From the NCBI GenBank assembly GCA_002439755.1, contig DJPH01000048.1:19532-83531 (forward strand): DNA of 64,000 nt. Reading direction: 5' to 3'. Origin of the DNA: Prevotellaceae bacterium UBA6417 (GTDB lineage Bacteria; Bacteroidota; Bacteroidia; Bacteroidales; Bacteroidaceae). How positions within the stretch are numbered: the first letter of the stretch is position 1; every line of letters begins with the position of its first letter. The notes under the pieces are model-generated. The model saw only the letters and a program-made list of their open reading frames with translations, searched no databases and was not told the origin of the DNA. The position numbers and the translations under genes were made by a program. Positions 36,171-44,523 of this stretch are shown piece by piece.

Positions 36171-37063
36171 TGGACGCTCCGGAACATGACATAAATGCGA
36201 CCTTTTGGGAGCATTTGGATGCGCTCCGCTCTGTCATTATCCACATAGTCATCGCCGTTTTGGTGATGACAGTTGTGGCGTTTTGCTTCAAGGATTTGCT
36301 TTTCGAGGTGGTGCTTGCTCCCAAGTACGATGATTTCATCACTTATCGCATGATGAGACATCTTAGCGAGTGTGTAGGTCTTGCATCGATTGCTCCCGAA
36401 TCTTTTAACGTGGAGCTAATCAATACAGGCATGGCATCACAATTCCTTATTCACGTGAAGATGGCTTTTTTGATGGCCGTCCTTTTGGTTTCGCCGTATA
36501 TTCTGTATGCTATTTTTGCCTTTGTTTCACCGGCTCTTTATAGGAATGAGCGCCGTTATTCTGTGCGTTTTATCGTAGGAGGCTACTTTATGTTTATCAT
36601 GGGTGTGCTTTTGAGCTATATCCTGATTTTCCCTCTGACGTTCCGTTTCCTTGGTACTTATCAAGTGAGCAATGATGTGAAGAATCTTATCTCATTGGAC
36701 TCGTATATAGATACGATGATGATGCTTAATCTTATGATGGGCATTCTTTTCGAGTTGCCTGTTTTAAGTTGGCTTTTTGCGAAGTTCGGCATCCTGAAAC
36801 CTGATTATATGACACAATACAGGCGCCATGCCATTGTGGTGATTTTGATTATTGCCGCGATAATTACGCCGACGAGCGATGCGTTTACTCTCACGTTGGT
36901 TTCACTACCCATTTACTTGCTTTATGAGCTGAGCATTATAATTGTGAAGTATACTTATAAGCCACGCATTGAAAGTGATGACGAAGAGGATGATGATGAC
37001 GGCGATTTGCCGGTAAAAGCTTCGGCGGATGCAGGTTCTGATTTGGCTTTAAAAAAGAAATGA
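36170..37063 (+). CDS. tatC: Sec-independent protein translocase TatC
   Basis: A 297-residue membrane protein with six helices. FWEHLDALRSVIIHIVIA matches the TatC N-terminal motif with the signal-recognising Glu, and the remaining helices follow family order. An acidic tail (ESDDEEDDDDGDLPVK) ends the protein. With TatA it makes a minimal Tat system; no separate TatB is seen, as in other TatAC organisms. Confidence 0.97.
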   Translation: MDAPEHDINATFWEHLDALRSVIIHIVIAVLVMTVVAFCFKDLLFEVVLAPKYDDFITYRMMRHLSECVGLASIAPESFNVELINTGMASQFLIHVKMAFLMAVLLVSPYILYAIFAFVSPALYRNERRYSVRFIVGGYFMFIMGVLLSYILIFPLTFRFLGTYQVSNDVKNLISLDSYIDTMMMLNLMMGILFELPVLSWLFAKFGILKPDYMTQYRRHAIVVILIIAAIITPTSDAFTLTLVSLPIYLLYELSIIIVKYTYKPRIESDDEEDDDDGDLPVKASADAGSDLALKKK

Positions 37064-37086
37064 CGCCATAGGAGGCGCATTAAAAA

Positions 37087-37126
37087 AAAGGACAAGGAGC
37101 GGCTTTTATGCCGTTTCTTGTCCTTT
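37087..37126. terminator. Bidirectional terminator between tatC and a convergent gene
   Basis: A 17-bp stem (37087-37103 / 37110-37126, two G-U pairs) with a 6-base loop is flanked by A-rich sequence on the left and TTT on the right, so it can serve both strands. Confidence 0.88.
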
Positions 37127-37153
37127 AAATCTTATAGATTCTGTCGGTCTGTT

Positions 37154-37573
37154 TCACAGGTTTTTGGGCACTTTGTCGTTGGCCAACTGGAATATATAGT
37201 AGACGTATGGCTTTTTGACTATTTGCGAAAATACTTGGGTATATTTCCGTTTTACCTTGATTTCCTCTTCTTCCGATTTCCAATGGCTGTCCAGCAGTTC
37301 TTGCGCTTGTGCCGGTGTCAGTTGCCGTTTGTCAATTTGTACTCTGTATTTGTCTTTTAGGTCGTTATAGATGTCTCTTGCCGCGTGCCATTCTTTGAGA
37401 TATGCGTAAAAGGCCGGTGAGAACTTGCTTTCGAGTTGCTTGCTCATTTTCAGTCCTTTTACTACGTGGTGATACCGCCAATGATCTTTCTTAGATTGTG
37501 CTTTCAGTACTTGTCCTGTTGCCGCCATTATGGCTATGGCTATCAACAGGGATGTTGTGTATTTATTTTTCAT
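37154..37573 (-). CDS. Small periplasmic helical protein (Spy/CpxP-like features)
   Basis: A 139-residue protein with a signal peptide (MKNKYTTSLLIAIAIMAATG, cleavage near LKAQS). The mature part is charged and helical; LTPAQAQELLDSHWKSEEEE then KVKRKYTQVFSQIVKKPYVY recalls the LTxxQ repeats of Spy/CpxP chaperones, but the match is weak. A longer frame to 37651 runs into the RNase P RNA gene and is rejected. Function unknown. Confidence 0.7.
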   Translation of the reverse strand: MKNKYTTSLLIAIAIMAATGQVLKAQSKKDHWRYHHVVKGLKMSKQLESKFSPAFYAYLKEWHAARDIYNDLKDKYRVQIDKRQLTPAQAQELLDSHWKSEEEEIKVKRKYTQVFSQIVKKPYVYYIFQLANDKVPKNL

Positions 37574-37596
37574 GTGTAGGAGTTTTATAATTAAAA

Positions 37597-37972
37597 AGAG
37601 TTGGCCTGTAAGCCGGGTTCTGTGTTCCTCTTTAAGAGGAATGCCTGTCATTTATCTACGCCCGAGGTTGCCCCGGGGCTCTATCGTTCTACCCTCCGAT
37701 GCACGGTAGTTTGAGCGGGCCGCTCTCAAGCACCGGTTTACTTGAACTTTCAACACCCGTAACGCACGCCCCGCGACATCACTGTCCGGTCGGTGAGCTC
37801 TTACCTCGCCTTCTCACCCTTACCTTTGCCGTTAAAAGCCAAGGCGGTTGTTTTCTTCTGCGTTATGTTACCCTCGCGGATATCTTCCCGTTAGGAAGTG
37901 GGCTGCCCTATGTTGCCCGGACTTTCCTCTTGCTCCTGGTGTGGGGCAAGCGACAAGCCGGCCAGCTCTTTT
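37597..37972 (-). ncRNA. rnpB: RNase P RNA (class A)
   Basis: The minus strand reads GAGGAAAGTCCGGGC near the 5' end (about 37919-37933) and ends GAACCCGGCTTACAGGCC, the two most conserved parts of bacterial RNase P RNA. The P1 stem AAGAGCTGGCC / GGCCAACTCTT closes the molecule and is followed by TTTTT, which also ends transcription. The RNA is the catalytic part of the enzyme that trims tRNA 5' ends. A -7 box TACTTTTG lies at 37981-37988, back to back with the fucosidase promoter. Confidence 0.95.
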
Positions 37973-38051
37973 ATAATGGGCAAAAGTACGATTTTTGTGT
38001 TGATTGTCATTGCTTTTTTGTATTTTTGAAGCCTAATAACCAATTCTTATA

Positions 38052-39380
38052 ATGATGAAAAGACTTTTTCCCCGTGTTCTATTGTTGTTTTTGCCATGTT
38101 GTATGGCTATTTCGTTACCGTTGGCGGCTCAACCGATTTATGAACCGACTCCAGAAAACATGGAGGTCCGCAAGGAGTTTGAGGCTGATCGTTTCGGTAT
38201 TTTTTTGCATTGGGGCATTTATTCCGAGTATGCTCAGGGTGAGTGGTATCTTGAGTTTGGAAAGCTCAGGAATTCTGAGTATTCCAAGGCGGCCGATTGC
38301 TTTTATCCCGTGCGTTTTGATGCTCGTCGCTGGGTTCGCTCTTTTAAGGAAGCGGGTGCCAGGTATATTTGTATTACTGCGCGCCATCATGACGGTTTTT
38401 CGATGTTCAAGACTTCGGCTTCTCCCTATAATATTGTGGATGCCACTCCGTTCCGCCGTGACGTGCTGGCTGAGTTGGCCGCTGCTTGCAAGGAGGAGGG
38501 GCTCAAGTTGCATTTTTATTATTCTCTTCTCGATTGGGTGCGCGAGGACTATCCGATAGGAAAGTCCGGCCGCCATACAGGGCGTGTGGGCAATAAGGCT
38601 GATTATAATGCGTATTTTGATTTTATGAAGAGCCAGATCAGGGAATTACTGACCAATTATGGTGATGTGCGTGCCCTTTGGTTTGACGGGTACTGGGATC
38701 ATGCCGGTGAGCAGCCTGCTTTTGACTGGCGTATGCCTGAGCTTTACCGCTATATCCATTCTTTGCGGCCGGCGTGTCTGATTGGTAACAATCATCATAT
38801 TTCGCCTATTTCCGGTGAAGATTTCCAAATGTTTGAGCGCGACCTCCCCGGAGAAAACAAAGCCGGTTTTTCCGGACAGGCTGTGAGCCATTTGCCGCTT
38901 GAAATGTGTCAGACGATGAATGGCATGTGGGGCTACAAAGTGGCCGACCTGAATTATAAGTCTGTAAAGGATATGGTGCGGCTTCTTGTGCGTGCGGCGG
39001 CAAAAGGTTCTAATTTGTTGCTCAATATCGGGCCAAGGCCCAACGGCGAGTTGCCTGACCTGTCGATTGACAGGCTTAAAGGCATCGGACAGTGGATGAA
39101 GCTTTATGGCGAGACTATCTATGGCACTCAGGCCGGTTGCGTGGGTGCGCAGGAGTGGGGCGTTTCCACCCAAAAGGGAATGCAATTGTTTCTGCACGTC
39201 ATGTCGTCGGAGCCGCGGCAAGTGCTCGTTCCGTTGAAACAAAAGGTGAAAGGAGTCGTTGAGTTCCTGTCAGGAAGAAAGTTACCGTATAAGCAGCAGA
39301 AAGATGGCTCTTTGCTTATTACATTGCCCGAGCGAGGAGATGAAATCGATTATGTCATAACTGTGACTTTGAAGAAGTAA
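38052..39380 (+). CDS. Alpha-L-fucosidase, GH29
   Basis: A 442-residue secreted enzyme. After a signal peptide (1-26, ending LPLAAQ), GH29 motifs appear in order: FGIFLHWGIYSEYAQGEWY (His53), RYICITARHHDGFSMF, and DVRALWFDGYWD, in which Asp212 is the expected nucleophile. GSNLLLNIGPRPNGELPD closes the barrel. The enzyme removes terminal alpha-linked fucose from glycans. Its promoter has TATTTTTG at 38021-38028 with TTTG at 37994-37997 (23-base spacing). It stands alone, with no SusC/SusD pair nearby. Confidence 0.95.
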   Translation: MMKRLFPRVLLLFLPCCMAISLPLAAQPIYEPTPENMEVRKEFEADRFGIFLHWGIYSEYAQGEWYLEFGKLRNSEYSKAADCFYPVRFDARRWVRSFKEAGARYICITARHHDGFSMFKTSASPYNIVDATPFRRDVLAELAAACKEEGLKLHFYYSLLDWVREDYPIGKSGRHTGRVGNKADYNAYFDFMKSQIRELLTNYGDVRALWFDGYWDHAGEQPAFDWRMPELYRYIHSLRPACLIGNNHHISPISGEDFQMFERDLPGENKAGFSGQAVSHLPLEMCQTMNGMWGYKVADLNYKSVKDMVRLLVRAAAKGSNLLLNIGPRPNGELPDLSIDRLKGIGQWMKLYGETIYGTQAGCVGAQEWGVSTQKGMQLFLHVMSSEPRQVLVPLKQKVKGVVEFLSGRKLPYKQQKDGSLLITLPERGDEIDYVITVTLKK

Positions 39381-39398
39381 CAAAAGCCAATTTACCCC

Positions 39399-39453
39399 TA
39401 AACGTCCGACAGGCTGCACCATTAATATCATGGCGCAGCCTGTCGGACGTTTA
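39399..39453. terminator. Perfect 19-bp hairpin between convergent genes
   Basis: 39399-39417 is exactly complementary to 39435-39453, with an inner CCAT/ATGG pairing in the loop. The U-tract is weak on both sides (TTTATAT). It lies between the fucosidase and the convergent DUF4468-type gene and is most likely a bidirectional terminator. Confidence 0.75.
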
Positions 39454-39476
39454 TATCAGTTTTTGCCTGAAGTCTG

Positions 39477-40037
39477 TTATTGCTTTATCGTGTTGGCCAA
39501 GCTGCTGAGTATGGCGTTCGCCCTATCGATGGTATATTTGCGAAACTTTCCGGAATCTTTTTTGAGCTCTTTTCCATCGTTTTTCAGCGCATATTCGTCG
39601 GTAATCCATTTTTCGGCTTTCAGCCCTTGTGCATCTTCGTAGTCGTAGATGATGTCTTGTATTTTTGCGTATGCCTTTCCGTCGCTATATTCCATGAGGA
39701 TGCGATAGCTCATTTCGGCCGCATCGGTTGACCATTTCCTTTTCTTAAAATAAATGGTTTCACGGACGTTTGCCACTATGCGTTGGTTTTGTTCCGACTG
39801 CATGGTTATTTTCGAATACTTGTCGTGCCCAGAGTCCTTTACCAGTCGGTTGGTAAAAGCCAGCATTTTTGTGAAGAGTTGTGCTTTGCTCATTCCGGGT
39901 GCGTCGATGGTTTTGTCGAAGGTGACAAGACCGTCTTTTACTATCACGCTTCCTTTCAGGTAGTTCTTTGCGGTGTTTTTCTGTGCAGATGCAGTTACGG
40001 CAATCAGGCAGAGCAATAAGAATAGTAGCTTTTTCAT
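39477..40037 (-). CDS. Secreted DUF4468-type (TBP-like fold) protein
   Basis: A 186-residue protein with signal peptide MKKLLFLLLCLIAVTASAQ. The mature part (TFDKTIDAPGMSKAQLFTKM, then VRETIYFKKRKWSTDAAEMSYRIL) fits the DUF4468 pattern found in Bacteroidetes periplasmic proteins. Function unknown. The longer frame to 40136 begins with TTG upstream of the -7 box TACCTTTG near 40064-40071, so I start at the ATG with the signal peptide. Confidence 0.78.
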   Translation of the reverse strand: MKKLLFLLLCLIAVTASAQKNTAKNYLKGSVIVKDGLVTFDKTIDAPGMSKAQLFTKMLAFTNRLVKDSGHDKYSKITMQSEQNQRIVANVRETIYFKKRKWSTDAAEMSYRILMEYSDGKAYAKIQDIIYDYEDAQGLKAEKWITDEYALKNDGKELKKDSGKFRKYTIDRANAILSSLANTIKQ

Positions 40038-40262
40038 GATTGAATGGATTTGAATACATAGACAAAGGTAAGCAAAATATTTCCGACATCCTATTATCTG
40101 CCGTGAAATTCTCGAGGCATGAGTTTGTTTTTTCAAGCCACGTCTTCTAATTTTCAGCCCATTCCTTTCGGCACGGAGAGGCTGATTAAAGAAAAACCGC
40201 CTGTTTTATATGGCGGGTTGCGATTAAAGGCGTATTTTTGTAGTCTTTAATTTGATTTCGTA

Positions 40263-41015
40263 ATGAGACCTATTATCATAGCAGGTCCGTGCGTCATTGA
40301 GTCGGCCGGTCTATTAGCCGAGGTGGCGGCGGAATTGGTGCGTCTTAACCGGAAATTCGGTACGGACATTGTTTTTAAGGCTTCTTTCGACAAGGCCAAT
40401 CGTACCTCCTTGTCGTCTTTTCGCGGTCCCGGTCTTGAGCGTGGCCTTCAGATGCTGGCCGATGTAAAAGAACGTTTCGGGCTGCGAATACTGACCGATA
40501 TACACGAGAGCCATCAGGCTGCACCGGCAGCCGAAGTGGCCGACATATTGCAGATTCCTGCTTTTCTGTGCCGGCAAACCGATTTGCTGGTGGCCGCGGC
40601 TGCTACGGGTCGGGTGGTAAACATTAAGAAAGCGCAGTTTTTGTCGGGAGATGACATGAGATACCCGGTTGAAAAGGCACGGCAGAGCGGAGCCAACGAA
40701 GTCTGGCTTACAGAGAGGGGCAACTCGTTTGGCTATAACAATTTGGTAGTCGATTTCCGAAATATTCCGGCGATGAAACATTTTACGCCTCATGTGATTA
40801 TGGACTGTACACACAGTGTGCAGCGTCCCGGTGGCTTGGGAGGCGCAACGGGTGGCAACCGCGAATATATCCCGTCGATGGCATTGGCCGCTAAAGCGTT
40901 CGGCGCTACGGGTTATTTCTTTGAAGTGCATCCGCAGCCCGATAAAGGATTGAGCGACGGCCCCAATATGTTGGAACTGTCGAAGTTGGAACAAACAATA
41001 TCGTCATTGCTATGA
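40263..41015 (+). CDS. kdsA: 3-deoxy-8-phosphooctulonate synthase
   Basis: A 250-residue TIM-barrel enzyme, slightly shorter than E. coli KdsA. IIAGPCVIESAGLLAEVA, FKASFDKANRTS, FRGPGLERGLQML, DIHESHQAAP and DCTHSVQRPGGLGGATGG are all family signatures. It condenses phosphoenolpyruvate with arabinose 5-phosphate to give Kdo 8-phosphate for LPS. The metal-site Cys is not obvious at the N-terminus. A -7 box TATTTTTG is at 40233-40240. Its last four bases overlap kdsD, which makes its substrate. Confidence 0.96.
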   Translation: MRPIIIAGPCVIESAGLLAEVAAELVRLNRKFGTDIVFKASFDKANRTSLSSFRGPGLERGLQMLADVKERFGLRILTDIHESHQAAPAAEVADILQIPAFLCRQTDLLVAAAATGRVVNIKKAQFLSGDDMRYPVEKARQSGANEVWLTERGNSFGYNNLVVDFRNIPAMKHFTPHVIMDCTHSVQRPGGLGGATGGNREYIPSMALAAKAFGATGYFFEVHPQPDKGLSDGPNMLELSKLEQTISSLL

Positions 41016-41962
41016 ACAAGTGGAAAGAAAGAGCTGCGCAATGCCTTCGCGATGAAGCGCAGGCATTGCTGGATGCCATTCCCGAATTGGACGAAAACCT
41101 TGACAAGGTCATTGCTCTCATGCTCAACTGCAAAGGAAAGGTCGTTGTTACCGGTGTCGGTAAAAGCGGACATATAGGAGCCAAGATAGCTGCCACATTG
41201 AGTAGCACGGGAACTCCAAGCTTTTATGTTAGTCCGTTGGATCTGTATCATGGTGACCTTGGTGTGATTATGCTCGGCGACATGGTGATAGCCATTTCAA
41301 ATTCGGGACAGACCGACGAGCTGCTCCGCATAATACCCAATCTCTTGGATCGCGGCATACCGGTTGTAGGTATCAGTAACAACCGAAAATCCCTGCTGGC
41401 AAAGTATTCGCAAGCTCATCTCTACCTAAATGTCAGAAGAGAAGCAACTCCCTTGGGGCTGGCTCCCACAAGTTCTACCACGGTTACGCTGGCTTTGGGT
41501 GATGCCTTGGCCTGTTGCCTCGAAGAAGCACGCCGGTTTAGTGCGGCCGATTTTGCCCGTTTCCACCCCGGAGGAGCATTGGGGCGGCGACTGCTGACAA
41601 AAGCCTGTGATGTGATGATCAAGGAAAACCTGCCTGTGGCACCGCCTGACATGAAACTCGGCGAAGCCGTTACGTTGGTCAGTAAGGGACGACTTGGCAT
41701 TTGTGTCGCTTTGCATGAAGGGCATGTGGCCGGAATTGTTACTGACGGTGACATACGCCGCGCGATGGAAAATTCGCAAAACAGGTTTTTTGAGCTGACA
41801 GTTGGGGACATTATGACCGTCAATCCCAAGAAAGTGTCTTCCGAGACGCGTATATCTGATATTGATCGCATTTTAAATTCCAACAAGATACATTGCGTTC
41901 TGGTTGTTGACGATGAAAATCGCCTGTTGGGTATAGTCGATTCATTCAGTGTGGCAATTTAG
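41012..41962 (+). CDS. kdsD: Arabinose-5-phosphate isomerase
   Basis: A 316-residue protein with an SIS domain (GVGKSGHIGAKIAATLSSTG, ISNSGQTDELLRIIP, APTSSTTVTLALGDALA) and two CBS domains (from about residue 200). KdsD turns ribulose 5-phosphate into arabinose 5-phosphate, the substrate of KdsA. The four-base overlap with kdsA argues for coupled translation and supports KdsD over other KpsF/GutQ-type isomerases. Confidence 0.95.
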   Translation: MNKWKERAAQCLRDEAQALLDAIPELDENLDKVIALMLNCKGKVVVTGVGKSGHIGAKIAATLSSTGTPSFYVSPLDLYHGDLGVIMLGDMVIAISNSGQTDELLRIIPNLLDRGIPVVGISNNRKSLLAKYSQAHLYLNVRREATPLGLAPTSSTTVTLALGDALACCLEEARRFSAADFARFHPGGALGRRLLTKACDVMIKENLPVAPPDMKLGEAVTLVSKGRLGICVALHEGHVAGIVTDGDIRRAMENSQNRFFELTVGDIMTVNPKKVSSETRISDIDRILNSNKIHCVLVVDDENRLLGIVDSFSVAI

Positions 41963-41966
41963 ATTG

Positions 41967-43235
41967 ATGAAAAAACCTTGGCAGCTGTCCTGCCTGTTGT
42001 CGCTTGTACTCAGTCTGCCGGCACAGGCCGTAGACATGGCGGCACTGAAGCGCGCGCTTGAGGTCAATGGCATCAGCTTCACGGGCAACAACCGCATGGT
42101 TGTCTTTGACAACGGACATGACAAGTTCGAAGACTTGTTCAAAGCCGTGGCTCAGGCACGGTCGTCCGTCCATATGGAATATTTCAACTTCCGCGACGAT
42201 TCGATTGCCAATGCTTTGTTTGATTTACTGGCAAAAAAGGTAAAAGAAGGTGTAGAGGTGCGCTTGTTGTATGATGCTTTCGGCAACGCCTCGAACAACC
42301 GGCCCATCCGGCGGCGCAAACTCAAGGAAATACGGGCAACAGGTATTCGCATATACCCGTTTGATCCTATCCGTTTTCCCTGGGTGAATCATATCATACC
42401 GCGCGACCATCGGAAAATAGTTGTCATAGACGGGAAATCGGCCTATTCGGGAGGAATGAATGTGGCAGATTACTATATAAAAGGGAAAAAGGAATTTGGT
42501 GGATGGCACGATATACACTATCGCATTGAGGGGGATGCAGTGGCTGCCTATCAAGACATCTTCTTGAGGATTTGGAAAGAAACAACGGGTGAGGATGTCA
42601 GTGGCGCAGGCTATTATCCCGGTGAATCCTACGAATGGAAAGCCTTGAAGGGACTGCGTCGCGACACATCGCGGACTGCCGGCCGTAAACTGATCGGCAT
42701 TGTAAATCGTGAGCCGCATACATCTCCGAAAATCATCCGCAAGACATTTGTCACTCTCATTAACTCGGCATCTCGTTCCATCAAGATAATCAATCCATAT
42801 TTTACATTGAATCGCTCCATAGCACGGGCCTTGTGCCGGGCCGTAAGCCGGGGCGTGGATGTGGAAATCATGGTGTCGGAGAAAAGCGACATTCCGATAA
42901 CGCCTCGTATCGTTGAATATCAGGCACGGCGCATGATGAAAGCAGGAGCAAAAGTCTATTTTTATCAGGGAGGCTTCCATCACAGCAAAATCATGATGGT
43001 AGACGATACTTGCAGCTATGCGGGTTCGGCCAACTTGGACAGTCGTAGCCTTCGCTGCGATTACGAATGCAATGTGGTTGTCTTTGATGCTGCAACCACG
43101 CGCGAACTGCAACGGATATTTGTGCGCGATCGTGATAATCACTGTGTGCGGCTGACAGACGAGTATTGGAAACGCCGTCCGGCATTCAGAAATTTTCAAT
43201 CGTGGATATACCATTTCTTGGCACCCTTTGTCTGA
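41967..43235 (+). CDS. Phospholipase D/cardiolipin synthase-like protein with signal peptide
   Basis: A 422-residue protein with two HKD motifs: DHRKIVVIDGKSAYSGGMN and HHSKIMMVDDTCSYAGSAN, the catalytic pairs of the PLD superfamily. Cardiolipin synthases of this type join two phosphatidylglycerols. Instead of the usual two N-terminal membrane helices it has a cleavable-looking signal peptide (MKKPWQLSCLLSLVLSLPAQA), so it may act outside the inner membrane. The ATG at 41967 is four bases past the kdsD stop, giving a kdsA-kdsD-PLD operon for envelope lipids. Confidence 0.88.
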   Translation: MKKPWQLSCLLSLVLSLPAQAVDMAALKRALEVNGISFTGNNRMVVFDNGHDKFEDLFKAVAQARSSVHMEYFNFRDDSIANALFDLLAKKVKEGVEVRLLYDAFGNASNNRPIRRRKLKEIRATGIRIYPFDPIRFPWVNHIIPRDHRKIVVIDGKSAYSGGMNVADYYIKGKKEFGGWHDIHYRIEGDAVAAYQDIFLRIWKETTGEDVSGAGYYPGESYEWKALKGLRRDTSRTAGRKLIGIVNREPHTSPKIIRKTFVTLINSASRSIKIINPYFTLNRSIARALCRAVSRGVDVEIMVSEKSDIPITPRIVEYQARRMMKAGAKVYFYQGGFHHSKIMMVDDTCSYAGSANLDSRSLRCDYECNVVVFDAATTRELQRIFVRDRDNHCVRLTDEYWKRRPAFRNFQSWIYHFLAPFV

Positions 43236-43250
43236 TGGCCGGATAAGGCA

Positions 43251-43293
43251 ATAATAGAACAGCGTTTCCTTTTGGGAAACGCTGTTCTATTAT
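43251..43293. terminator. Perfect 19-bp bidirectional terminator
   Basis: 43251-43269 pairs exactly with 43275-43293 around a TTTTG loop. It lies between the PLD gene and the convergent galK. Confidence 0.85.
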
Positions 43294-43312
43294 TGTGACG
43301 AATGGTCTTATA

Positions 43313-44473
43313 CTATTCAATCTTGCGGGATCCATCACCAATTACAACATCGATGATGACAGGCTTTTTACCAAACTTCTTTTTGAATTCTTCCACTGCA
43401 ACCTTTACAAAATTGTCGTAAAGCTCATCGCTGACAAGGTTGATGGTACAGCCGCCGAAGCCTCCGCCCATGATGCGGCTGCCTGTTACGCCTTGCTGCT
43501 TGGCAATATCGTTAAGGAAGTCGAGTTCTTCGCAAGAAACTTCATATTCCTTGCTCAGTCCATAGTGGGTTTCGTACATCATCTGACCGACTGATTCGTA
43601 ATCGTCATGCTCAAGAGCATCGCAAACAGCCAATACACGTTCACGCTCGCCGATTACGTAATGAGCACGCAGGGCATCTTCTTCGCTGACTTCTGAGCGT
43701 ACTTCATCAAGCATTTCGTAAGTGGCATCGCGCAGGCTCTTTACATCAGGATGCAACCTGTTGATTGCTGCTGCAACGTTTTCGCAGCTCCTGCGACGGT
43801 CATTGTAAGGTGAACCCACAAGCTCATGCTTGACACATGAGTTGACGAGTACAAGACGGTAGCCTTTCGGATGCCATGGGAAATAGGAAAATTCACCGCT
43901 GCGGCAGTCAAGGCGCATCAGGTAGCCGGCTTTTCCAAACACACTGGCAAATTGATCCATGATGCCGCAGTTGCAACCCACATATTTATGTTCTGTGCGC
44001 TGTCCGACACGGGCCAGTTCCATCTTTTCGACTTTATTGTCGCCGAACATGTCGTTGAGTGCAAATGCATATGTGCTTTCAAGCGCAGCAGATGATGACA
44101 TACCTGCACCAAGAGGCACATCGCCCGAGAAAGCTGTGTTGAAGCCTTCAACCGGAACGCCGAGAGCCATCATCTCGCGGCATACACCGAAAATATAGCG
44201 GGCCCATGTTGCTTTTGGACCTGCTTCATCATCAAGTGAAAACTCAACATAGTCTTTCAAATCGATGGAATAAGCACGTACTTTGCGTGTTCCATTGGCC
44301 TTTATCTCGGCCATGATGCATTGCTGCACGGCACCGGGAAAAACAAAACCGTCATTATAGTCTGTATGCTCGCCAATAAGATTAATGCGCCCCGGCGATG
44401 CATATATAGAGCCGGTCGAACCGTCAAAATGCTCAATGAAACGGCTTCTTACGTCGTCTGTCTTCAAGTTCAT
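43313..44473 (-). CDS. galK: Galactokinase
   Basis: A 386-residue GHMP kinase: GRINLIGEHTDYNDG (substrate motif), PLGAGMSSSAALE (phosphate loop) and GSRIMGGGFGGCTINL (motif 3) are all intact. It phosphorylates galactose in the Leloir pathway. It is the last gene of a galM-transporter-galK unit; galT is not in the window. Confidence 0.97.
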   Translation of the reverse strand: MNLKTDDVRSRFIEHFDGSTGSIYASPGRINLIGEHTDYNDGFVFPGAVQQCIMAEIKANGTRKVRAYSIDLKDYVEFSLDDEAGPKATWARYIFGVCREMMALGVPVEGFNTAFSGDVPLGAGMSSSAALESTYAFALNDMFGDNKVEKMELARVGQRTEHKYVGCNCGIMDQFASVFGKAGYLMRLDCRSGEFSYFPWHPKGYRLVLVNSCVKHELVGSPYNDRRRSCENVAAAINRLHPDVKSLRDATYEMLDEVRSEVSEEDALRAHYVIGERERVLAVCDALEHDDYESVGQMMYETHYGLSKEYEVSCEELDFLNDIAKQQGVTGSRIMGGGFGGCTINLVSDELYDNFVKVAVEEFKKKFGKKPVIIDVVIGDGSRKIE

Positions 44474-44523
44474 AATAGCTAAATTAAGAGTTAATATTGA
44501 GGAAGTATATTTTATGAGTCATT

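Noticed and set aside
37574..37651. N-terminal extension of the small periplasmic protein
   Set aside because: It would overlap the 3' end of RNase P RNA, and the shorter form begins with a proper signal peptide.
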